NCBI GenBank assembly: GCA_003598085.1
Contig: QZKU01000056.1
Coordinates: 1-31,086, forward strand
DNA length: 31,086 nucleotides
Source: Candidatus Abyssobacteria bacterium SURF_5
GTDB taxonomy: Bacteria; Abyssobacteria; SURF-5
Direction of reading: 5' to 3'
Shown here in pieces: positions 24,612 through 31,086 of this stretch. The notes under the pieces were generated by a model. It saw only the letters and a list, made by a program, of their open reading frames with translations, did no database searches and was not told the origin of the DNA. The translations under genes were made by a program, and so were the position numbers. Position 1 is the stretch's first letter, and each line of letters starts with the position of its first letter.

Positions 24612-25085
24612 ATGGCATTACTTGAAATGAAGCTGGACGGCGTGATGTATGATGTACTAAAAAGGCCGATTGTCATTCTCAGGTATGAGGACAGAATCCT
24701 GCCGATTCTCGTGGGAAATGCGGAAGCTTTTGCGATCGCGAACGGGATGGAGAAGGTCGAGATGCCGCGTCCGATGACGCACGACCTGATCACGTTCATC
24801 CTGAAAGGTTTCCAGACCAGCCTGCAAAGTGTGCAAGTTTACAAGCTTGAAGGCGGCACTTTCTACGCCTATCTCATGTTGAATCAGGAAGCCAATGGCG
24901 AGGGCGACATGAGCATCATAAAGATCGACTGCCGTCCCAGTGATGCCATTGCGCTGGCGGTCCGGATGGCCAGCCCCATCTTTGTCGAGGAAGAAGTTCT
25001 TCGGGTCGCCGGACAAGACAGTATTCCGCAGGAGGAGACGGAGGGAGGCGAGGAAGACGAGGGAGAAGAAGATTTCCTGGATTAA
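24612..25085 (+). CDS. Bifunctional nuclease (DUF151) family protein
   Basis: A 157-residue protein of the BFN/DUF151 family, known from a plant-type nuclease and a thermophile structure. The core spans residues 1-135: MKLDGVMYDVLKRPIVILR, RILPILVGNAEAFAIA, RPMTHDLITFILKGF, and IKIDCRPSDAIALAVRMASPIFV, the last being the most conserved stretch. In bacteria the family often sits near tRNA-modification or translation genes and its role is unclear. The C-terminal 22 residues are almost entirely Glu/Asp (EETEGGEEDEGEEDFLD), an acidic tail not needed for the fold. It stands alone under its own promoter. Confidence 0.9.
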   Translation: MALLEMKLDGVMYDVLKRPIVILRYEDRILPILVGNAEAFAIANGMEKVEMPRPMTHDLITFILKGFQTSLQSVQVYKLEGGTFYAYLMLNQEANGEGDMSIIKIDCRPSDAIALAVRMASPIFVEEEVLRVAGQDSIPQEETEGGEEDEGEEDFLD

Positions 25086-25308
25086 CCGCTATCCTCACCA
25101 TTTTTCTTGTTCCCGGGCGCGTCTCAGTTCCGAACATCCCCTCAGCATTACGTCCCCAGTAGCATCCTCCTGATGAAGCCTGCGATTGGATGCGTATCCG
25201 CCTGATCTTTTGCCGCCATCGGCGAGAATCCCTTCCGGCGCATTGATCGTCTTATCCGGAGGAGAAACCGCTGAATCAGCGCGTTATGAATCGGACTTGG
25301 AGAGATAT

Positions 25309-26940
25309 TCAGGAGGCGATATCCACGCGCACATTCAGATATTGGAGCAAGGTTCCGGTGGCGCGGCGAAGGTTGGACAGGGCGATTCGATAATCCGCTT
25401 GCGCGTTGACCAGCCTGGCCTCGGCTTCGGCAAGTTCCTCCTCGAACTGCAGGAGATCGAACGTGGTCGTTGCGCCTACTTCATATCTCTTCTTTTCGGC
25501 ATCGAGGCTTTTTTTGCGGAAATCCATTGTCACGCGAGCGGCCTGAACGCGTTCCCATGTCGTGGCGATCTGCCGAAGCGCGTTGCGAACGTCCTGTATG
25601 ATCAGCAGGCGCACGTTTTGGATTGAGCTATCCAACTGCGAGACCGTGAGGTTTGCCACGCGGTATTGGCCTCGCTCGAAATTCCGGCCGAGCGGCATCT
25701 CGAACGTGAACCCGAGCAACCACTGAAAATTGTCTCCCGAGAAAAGGTCGTCAGCCGCAGGGTCGATGCCTATATCCGGCGGCTGTATGAGCGAGACGCC
25801 GAAATCTTCGTCCAGTCCGATAAGCCCGACAGTTGCGTTCAGATTCAGCGCCGGCAGGAGCTGATTCTTTGCGAATTTCGCCTGAAGTTCACCCGCTTCA
25901 CGCTGGAGAAGAAGCGCCTCGAGATCGCGTCTTGATCGAAAAGCGGTCGCTATTTCTTCCGCTTCGGCATATTTATCCGGCGGAGCGAAATCCACCTCAT
26001 CGGTAGGGAAGACTACAAGATCCCAATTCATCTGTTCCGGAAATAAATTGATAAGCGAAACCAGCGTGTCGCTTGCTGTCTCCAGCAGGCTCAAGGCTAC
26101 TATCACTTCCTCTTCCCTGAAAGCGACCCCTGTTTCCGACTGCAGGACGTCAAGCGGCGCCACAACACCCACTCTCAGTCGTATCCGGTTCTCACGAAGC
26201 AGGTTTTGCGCAACGTTGAGGGAGTTCAACTTCACGTACAGGTTCTTATAGGCGAACACGAGGTTCCAATATGCCTGCTCTACTTCAAAGAACGTATCTA
26301 TGACGGCCTGCTCGAACAGAGCGATCGAGGCTTCTTTATTGATTTCGGCTGCACGTATTCCGGTTGTATTAACATCTATGCCGAAATTTTTCAGGAGCGG
26401 CTGAGAAACGCTCAGAACCGTCTCGAACTGCTGCTGTCCTGATGTACCAAGGAATTCAGTGATCGTCGACATCGGAGTATGTTCGCTTATGACAGTCGCT
26501 TCATACGTGAGACCGGATGGGAGCGCACCCGCCACGCCGCCCGTTAAAACCCACTGTTCGGCTTCGACTGCATTCAGACCTCCGGTGGCAATCGAAACGC
26601 TCGAGGGCAGCGGCACGGTAGTGTCGACATACGTGGCATTGAAGAACGCGACTGGATCGAAAACACCTTTTTGGACGTCAACTTCAACAGTACTGATGCG
26701 AGGTGAATACCTCTGGATCTGAATATCAAGGCTGTTGGTCAGGGCGATGCAGAGCGCATCGCGCAGCGAGAGCGGCGTCAGGTTTTGTGGTGGCAGCAGT
26801 TGTTCAATCGCAGGCGGCCCTTGAGATTCGCCCTCCTCAATTCGGGATTGGGCATCCGTTTCGGAAAGAACGGACACGGGTGCGAAGAGAACGAACAGGA
26901 CCAAGGCGAATCCTGCGAGCGACCATCTAGAACTCTTCAT
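25309..26940 (-). CDS. TolC-family outer membrane protein 2
   Basis: A 543-residue outer-membrane efflux protein with a Sec signal peptide (MKSSRWSLAGFALVLFVLFAPVSVLS). It has the two TolC-type repeats: helical hairpins LSLRDALCIALTNSLDIQIQRYSPRI, QAYWNLVFAYKNLYVKLNSLNVAQNLLRENRIRLRVG, and later YRVANLTVSQLDSSIQNVRLLIIQDVRNALRQI and KKRYEVGATTTFDLLQFEEELAEAEARLVNAQADYRIALSNL. It forms a trimeric beta-barrel and periplasmic tunnel for type I secretion or tripartite efflux. The start is ATG at 26938-26940, overlapping the upstream TolC gene by 14 nt; a TTG at 26949 is less likely. No inner-membrane pump or adaptor gene is adjacent. Confidence 0.9.
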   Translation of the reverse strand: MKSSRWSLAGFALVLFVLFAPVSVLSETDAQSRIEEGESQGPPAIEQLLPPQNLTPLSLRDALCIALTNSLDIQIQRYSPRISTVEVDVQKGVFDPVAFFNATYVDTTVPLPSSVSIATGGLNAVEAEQWVLTGGVAGALPSGLTYEATVISEHTPMSTITEFLGTSGQQQFETVLSVSQPLLKNFGIDVNTTGIRAAEINKEASIALFEQAVIDTFFEVEQAYWNLVFAYKNLYVKLNSLNVAQNLLRENRIRLRVGVVAPLDVLQSETGVAFREEEVIVALSLLETASDTLVSLINLFPEQMNWDLVVFPTDEVDFAPPDKYAEAEEIATAFRSRRDLEALLLQREAGELQAKFAKNQLLPALNLNATVGLIGLDEDFGVSLIQPPDIGIDPAADDLFSGDNFQWLLGFTFEMPLGRNFERGQYRVANLTVSQLDSSIQNVRLLIIQDVRNALRQIATTWERVQAARVTMDFRKKSLDAEKKRYEVGATTTFDLLQFEEELAEAEARLVNAQADYRIALSNLRRATGTLLQYLNVRVDIAS

Positions 26941-28606
26941 TAATGACAATATTGCTTCTTTCCAGGATCGTGCCGGTCGCAGCGGCTAAATTGACGAGCG
27001 CAAGCCTGTAATTGACTCTCGCAATGGCTTCGCGTCTTTGCGCGTCAATAAGGGCATCTAAAAATTCCAGCACGTCGTGACTGGTCGAGATGCCCACCTC
27101 CAGCTTCTTTTGCTCCGCCTCGAGGCTCCTTTGCGAGAATTCGGTGGTCTTGCGGCTTGCCTGGATGCTTTTCAGGCTGGTTTCGATACTGCGAATGGCT
27201 TGTCGCACGTCCACGATAATCAAGAGCCGCAGATTCTCGGAGACCAACATGGACTGCTGTTCCGTAAGCCGTGCAGCCTCATAGTTTCCTTTTGCGGCCC
27301 GGTTCCCGATCGGGTATTCCAGCGTCAGGCCCGCTTGCCAGCTTGGCGATTCTCCAGTTCCTATGTCATCCAAAGCGTTGTTCAGATCGTTATCGACCGC
27401 CTGGAACTCGTAGCGCCCCAGCATATCCACTACCGGAAGCGTCTGATTCCGCGCAAACTGGACGTTAATCCTGTCGCTTTCCACCTGCGTCAGCGAGCTC
27501 TTGTAGTCGGGCCGGTTCTCAAGGGCGATCTCGATCTGGTCGGACAGCGAAAATTCTTCTTCAAGGATGACCGGCTTGTCCGTCGGCACTATGATGACGT
27601 TCCACTCGTCGGAATCCCGCGAAAGGTTGAGCAGGCGCTTCAAATTGTCTTCGGCGTCTTTGACCAGACTCCGTGAAACGATGACGCCTTCCTCGCGCTG
27701 CGCGACACCTGCTTCCGCTTCGATAACCTCCAGCACCGACATGGTACCGACTTCGAGTCGGATGCGATTCTCTCTGAGCAGGTCCCTCGCGAGGACCAGC
27801 GAGTTTTCCGTAACCCGCAGGTTTTCGATTGCGAGCACCAGATTCCAATAGGCCCTTTGGACTTCGGCAATAATATCGATCACGTTCTGGCGAAAATCAT
27901 AGAGACTGATTGACCGCTGGGCGCGCGCGATCCTGATGCCGGCCAGGTTCGCATTCAGGCCGAAATCCCTCAGGAGCGGCTGAGTCACCTCGACATACGT
28001 ATCGAGCACATATTCCCAGGGGTCTTCAATGGTGCCAAGGGGCCCGAGAACCGGATCAAAAGCGTCATGTCGGATAAACTGGGAGAATTGGCGGTCGAAT
28101 ACCAGATTGTACTCGGCCCCGCTGATGAGCTTGCCGAACAACGAACCTGTCAACTCATTCTCGTGGGTCTCTGTTGTGCCCGCAGAGGTGGCCAAGCCCT
28201 CAACAGAAGATTGCGGGACTTCGGCTTCGGAATACGAATAATCGACCCGAAAGATGGGATCGAACTCGCCTTTTGCGATGAGCACTTCCGAATCACGGAT
28301 ATCGGGCACGAAGCGTTCGACGGCAATGTCAAGATTCGAAGCAAGCGCCCGCGCAACCACCTCGCACAGGCCGAGGGGGATTACGCGCTGGGGCGGGATG
28401 GCCGGTTCTTCAGGAGCCGGGATCGCATTCTCTGCGGACGATGCAGGCTGCTCGGCTGAAGGCGCAGCGTCCGGTTCGGCCGGCCGTGAGACAACAGGCT
28501 CAGCCTGCGGCGATGGTGGTTCTTGCGCCGCCGCAGAAGAGGCGAGAATAAGAGTGGCGCCCACTATAATCAAAAAGCACACACAGAACCTGACCCGATG
28601 CAACAT
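26927..28606 (-). CDS. TolC-family outer membrane protein 1
   Basis: A 559-residue TolC-family protein. The signal peptide (MLHRVRFCVCFLIIVGATLILASSAAA) is followed by about 50 residues rich in Pro, Ala, Glu (QEPPSPQAEPVVSRPAEPDAA and onward), an unusual flexible spacer before the first helical repeat, LGLCEVVARALASNLDIAVERF. The body repeats VQRAYWNLVLAIENLRVTENSLVLARDLLRENRIRLEVG and QRREAIARVNYRLALVNLAAATGTIL, parallel to its neighbour; the two genes look like an ancient tandem duplication. The ATG at 28604-28606 follows GAGGAGGTGGAGGAG, and a frame extending to 28720 lacks signal-peptide logic. It overlaps the next gene, so the two are co-translated. Confidence 0.9.
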   Translation of the reverse strand: MLHRVRFCVCFLIIVGATLILASSAAAQEPPSPQAEPVVSRPAEPDAAPSAEQPASSAENAIPAPEEPAIPPQRVIPLGLCEVVARALASNLDIAVERFVPDIRDSEVLIAKGEFDPIFRVDYSYSEAEVPQSSVEGLATSAGTTETHENELTGSLFGKLISGAEYNLVFDRQFSQFIRHDAFDPVLGPLGTIEDPWEYVLDTYVEVTQPLLRDFGLNANLAGIRIARAQRSISLYDFRQNVIDIIAEVQRAYWNLVLAIENLRVTENSLVLARDLLRENRIRLEVGTMSVLEVIEAEAGVAQREEGVIVSRSLVKDAEDNLKRLLNLSRDSDEWNVIIVPTDKPVILEEEFSLSDQIEIALENRPDYKSSLTQVESDRINVQFARNQTLPVVDMLGRYEFQAVDNDLNNALDDIGTGESPSWQAGLTLEYPIGNRAAKGNYEAARLTEQQSMLVSENLRLLIIVDVRQAIRSIETSLKSIQASRKTTEFSQRSLEAEQKKLEVGISTSHDVLEFLDALIDAQRREAIARVNYRLALVNLAAATGTILERSNIVINEEF

Positions 28607-28657
28607 TCTCCTCCACCTCCTCGCGAAGACGATGAAACAGCAGGAAAAAGTTTGCCT

Positions 28658-28687
28658 ATTATATATCCGCGACCCCTGGAAATTCAA
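28658..28687 (-). promoter_or_regulatory. Promoter of the TolC pair
   Basis: On the minus strand TTGAAT (28682-28687), 18 nt, TATAAT (28658-28663). It sits about 52 nt upstream of the first TolC-family start. Confidence 0.6.
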
Positions 28688-28748
28688 CCGGATTCGTCGC
28701 CGGGTCATGGTCGTTGTCAAAAGGCAATACCCGACGCGCTTGTTTTCC

Positions 28749-29072
28749 CTATTCGATCGCTTTCATCGCTATGCAACTGTGAGCGATGGAGGCGCCCGCA
28801 CTCAAGGCGACTCCTACCATTATAGCTTCCGCTATCTCCTCATCCGTTGCGCCGGCTTCTTTCGCCTTGCGCGTGTGGCCGTCTATGCAGTACGGGCAGT
28901 GTGTGATGTGGGCGCAGCCGACCGCAATCAGCTCCTTCGTTTTCTCCGGCAGCGCTCCGGCCTCAAACACTTTCTGGTTGAATTGGGCAAAAGCCGCAAG
29001 GAGATCCCCTTTTACCTCGGCGAATTTTCCCATGGCCAGCAGTGCGTCTTTCGAATAAAAATGCTCGGTCAT
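28749..29072 (-). CDS. Carboxymuconolactone decarboxylase/AhpD-family protein
   Basis: A 107-residue helical protein of the CMD/AhpD family. The redox/active-site motif is CPYCIDGH within AHITHCPYCIDGHTRKAKEAGA, CX2C followed by His three residues later, as in AhpD-type peroxidase-linked disulfide proteins; true gamma-carboxymuconolactone decarboxylases lack the cysteine pair. It probably takes part in thiol-based peroxide defence or an uncharacterised disulfide reaction. The start is ATG at 29070-29072 with GGAGG upstream. It has its own promoter (29137-29165). Confidence 0.92.
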   Translation of the reverse strand: MTEHFYSKDALLAMGKFAEVKGDLLAAFAQFNQKVFEAGALPEKTKELIAVGCAHITHCPYCIDGHTRKAKEAGATDEEIAEAIMVGVALSAGASIAHSCIAMKAIE

Positions 29073-29136
29073 ATACACCTCCGGTAATACCTGAGCTACC
29101 TGCTTCTTATCTGCATACGACGACTATATTCACATA

Positions 29137-29165
29137 AACATACCACCTTCCCCGCCGGCAGTCAA
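29137..29165 (-). promoter_or_regulatory. Promoter of the CMD/AhpD-like gene
   Basis: On the minus strand TTGACT (29160-29165), 17 nt, TATGTT (29137-29142). It lies about 65 nt before the ATG. The remainder of the 332-nt gap (29166-29404) is the downstream flank of the transposase and holds no gene I can support. Confidence 0.65.
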
Positions 29166-29404
29166 CAAGAAAAAAAGATGGCGGGAATGCGCGCCTCCCA
29201 ATGGCGCGGGAAGTCCATGCCGGAATAGAGCCGGTTGCGCTGTGAAACGTGTAAACATGACGGGGATGGATAAGTTGTGAATAAATCAAGCAGGAAATCG
29301 CTGGATAAGAGCCAAATGGAGGGAGTTTGGGCGGGACAGGTGGGGAAGAGCCTGCTTGAGAAGACTTTTGTAGTGTGCCGCGGTGATTGATTGCGGGTTG
29401 ATGT

Positions 29405-30772
29405 TCAGCCTAGCGCTTTAGTGCGGCCTGCAATTCCTTTTGCACATGTCCCATCCGCATCTTGCCCAAAGGTCCGAGTACAGCGAGGAGTGGCGGCCAA
29501 GAGCGTGGCGAAAGCCAGATGAACTATCATTACAGCACCCACGAAGGCGTGGAAGCGTCGTGCTCCGGTGATATTGCCGTCATCAGCGCCCCAGAACAGT
29601 TTGAGGCGCGCATTGACCCGCTCGACCGCTGTGCGGCCCTTGTATAAACGCTCAAACTGTTTAGTCGAGCGTGGAATGGGCGGAAAGCGCCGCAAATCGA
29701 GTTCCTGTTTAATTCGCACCGTCTTGCCATACTTCTTATCCTCGTTACATGGCCTGTCGCTGGGACAAAGCCAACCTTCGTGGCGCGCCGGACACCGGTA
29801 TTTGAGCGTCCCGCGATTCGGTTCGTGACCGATATAGGCCATCTTGTGCCGCACACAAGGATCGCTTTCCATATCATAGCAGTACAGCGTTCCTGCTTCA
29901 TCATGCACCATGTTCGTCACCTCGCCCTCGCGGCCGGGTAACGATCTCTCGGATTCCCCCTTCCACAGGGAGCGGTTCTGGATCACCGGTTTCACTTTTT
30001 CCCTGTGCAGAACCCGATGCACTGACTCGCCGTCCGCTGCTTTGTCATATGCCAAGGTTCGCATGCGGCCCGCCGGCAGATTAGCTTGCGCTTGCTTTAG
30101 CACCGCCGGCAGCGTTTCTCCGTCTCCGGCCTTGGTATCCGTCACCGCGTAGCCCAGGGCCACCTCGTGTTTGACGTCCACAATCAGGTGCAGCTTGTAT
30201 CCAAACCACTCCAATACCCTGACCACTTGACCCGCCTCGTCCTCATATTCCTTACGGCCTCCGCTGGCCTGTGGCAGTCCTTCTGCCGCATCCTTGCGCC
30301 GCCCTTCCGGGCTCTCGGTGTGACGCGCGTTGAGCGCAGTCGCGTCTCCCGCCGAATTGCGCCCCAAATCTTCCACCGCTATTCCCAATGGCTTTACCAT
30401 GGCGTTGAACACGTTCCCCGCGAGAGTCCGGTGCGGCTCGCTGCCCAACACCTCCAAGAAGCGCGACATGTTCCACGGCTTGGGTATTCCGCTCTCCGAC
30501 TCTATCCCGATCAACCCCCGTAAATCCTTATTGCGCGACAACTCCGCAAGGCACGGCTCGATTCCCTGATGTCGTAGCGCAATGGTCAGCGCCAGCACAC
30601 CCCACAGCACATGCACCGGATAATCGTTACGACCTTGACCGCGCCACTGGCGCAGCGATTCGAGCAATTGTCCGTCAGGGATCGCAGCCAACAACTGCCG
30701 CAGTGTCGCAATCGACGGCGAATCTTCCAACGCTTCCCACGGGAACAACGGCGCATTCAGATGGACGTACAT
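29405..30772 (-). CDS. DDE transposase, IS1182-like
   Basis: A 455-residue transposase. The DDE triad candidates are Asp143 (SAGDATAL), Asp243 (AYDKAADGE) and Glu384 (GRTAVERVNARLK), spaced as in IS4/IS1182-type enzymes, with a cysteine-rich insert (CYDMESDPC, CPARHEGWLC, PC; about 298-342) also typical of IS1182. The N-terminal 130 residues are the DUF772-like DNA-binding region. The start is the ATG at 30770-30772 with AAAGGAG upstream. The frame is intact, so the element may still be mobile. I could not identify terminal inverted repeats or a target-site duplication by eye, so the element's borders are unset. Confidence 0.85.
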   Translation of the reverse strand: MYVHLNAPLFPWEALEDSPSIATLRQLLAAIPDGQLLESLRQWRGQGRNDYPVHVLWGVLALTIALRHQGIEPCLAELSRNKDLRGLIGIESESGIPKPWNMSRFLEVLGSEPHRTLAGNVFNAMVKPLGIAVEDLGRNSAGDATALNARHTESPEGRRKDAAEGLPQASGGRKEYEDEAGQVVRVLEWFGYKLHLIVDVKHEVALGYAVTDTKAGDGETLPAVLKQAQANLPAGRMRTLAYDKAADGESVHRVLHREKVKPVIQNRSLWKGESERSLPGREGEVTNMVHDEAGTLYCYDMESDPCVRHKMAYIGHEPNRGTLKYRCPARHEGWLCPSDRPCNEDKKYGKTVRIKQELDLRRFPPIPRSTKQFERLYKGRTAVERVNARLKLFWGADDGNITGARRFHAFVGAVMIVHLAFATLLAATPRCTRTFGQDADGTCAKGIAGRTKALG

Positions 30773-31086
30773 AGGTGGTTCTCCTTTCGTGAGGAAGTAT
30801 ACACAGCAACACATCCCCGCGTCAAGAGAAAAATGGTCGAAAAATCACAAAAAATGAGAATTTTTCGCTCGCCATCCTCAAAAAATAGGGACTTTCATTT
30901 CGCACTTGCGGGTAAGCTCAAAACTGCACTCCAGCAATACCACTGTTACTACGATACTTCCTAACAACGCAACCGGCTCGCCGGAATATCAGGGCTTACG
31001 CATCTAAATTCCGAGTAATTTCTGTAGGAAAGTTTGATCGAGGGCGGCTTTTGTTCTTTTTCTTCTGAGTGATAGCTTTGGTGTTT
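30773..31086. other. Transposase upstream flank and window edge
   Basis: Contains the transposase promoter (30796-30825) and an AT-rich hairpin CGAAAAAT/ATTTTTCG near 30839-30872. From about 30900 to the edge the base composition changes to mixed. A minus-strand frame open from 31086 to a TAA at 30996-30998 (about 29 codons, basic, reading NTKAITQKKKNKSRPRSNFP at its start) could be the C-terminus of a gene entering from the right, but it is too short to call. Confidence 0.35.
30796..30825 (-). promoter_or_regulatory. Transposase promoter
   Basis: On the minus strand TTGACG (30820-30825), 18 nt, TATACT (30796-30801), about 24 nt upstream of the transposase ATG. Confidence 0.65.

Noticed and set aside
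25268-25280. CGCTGA-A-TCAGCG palindrome between BFN and TolC genes
   Set aside because: One-base centre and short arms; no T run on either strand, so neither terminator nor convincing operator. The gap 25086-25308 holds nothing else.

Overview
The window reads as chromosome of a Gram-negative bacterium, probably from an uncultured lineage. Evidence for an outer membrane is two TolC-type proteins and an OmpA/VWA lipoprotein. Coding density is high, GC is moderate to high, Shine-Dalgarno sites are strong, GTG/TTG starts are frequent, and there is a near-perfect sigma54 promoter. I cannot name a phylum from sequence alone. A deltaproteobacteria-like or candidate-phylum genome is my guess, not a result.

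Layout. (1) 74-5822, minus: a complete P-, H- and T-protein glycine cleavage operon (gcvT-gcvH-gcvPA-gcvPB, with 4-nt or 0-nt junctions), then a double-ACT regulator-like gene and a broken epoxyqueuosine-reductase-like Fe-S gene. The Fe-S gene carries a 25-bp tandem duplication that shifts its frame and has an abrupt loss of the C-terminus. (2) 6187-7056, plus: an HDOD signalling protein. (3) 7342-8265, minus: an RRM protein followed by rpsU behind a strong promoter and a leader of about 270 nt, resembling the cyanobacterial rbp-rpsU arrangement. (4) 8298-11174, plus: a 31-codon mS38-like ribosomal peptide gene with a consensus promoter, then hisG (long form), a DUF1844 gene and purA (with an altered P-loop). 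(5) 11425-14071, plus: a sigma54 promoter driving an MshEN-MinD/FlhG-like fusion ATPase, then a DMT/EamA transporter. (6) 14124-16741, minus: an acyl-CoA dehydrogenase and a secreted LVIVD-repeat protein. (7) 17046-18347, plus: a VWA-TSP3-OmpA lipoprotein with a strong terminator. (8) 18651-21318, plus: an aconitase-superfamily large and small subunit plus an isocitrate-lyase/PEP-mutase-family lyase. (9) 21340-24414, minus: a split UxaA-family hydro-lyase coupled to two methyltransferases. (10) 24612-25085, plus: a bifunctional-nuclease-family protein. (11) 25309-28606, minus: two overlapping TolC-family genes without inner-membrane partners. (12) 28749-29072, minus: an AhpD/CMD-like protein. 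(13) 29405-30772, minus: an IS1182-like DDE transposase.

How it fits together. Much of the metabolism is C1/amino-acid and hydroxy-acid chemistry. The gcv operon feeds methylene-tetrahydrofolate. The LeuCD-like plus lyase triad matches the gene content of a hydratase-lyase module such as 2,3-dimethylmalate formation and cleavage. The facing UxaA-like operon may act on another hydroxy acid. No CRISPR array, tRNA, rRNA or prophage was found. The items most worth follow-up are the sigma54-controlled MshEN-MinD fusion, the hydratase-lyase triad, the long-leader RRM-rpsU unit, the operator-like palindromes inside the gcv and RRM promoters, the unpartnered TolC pair, and the tandem-duplication lesion in the Fe-S gene.
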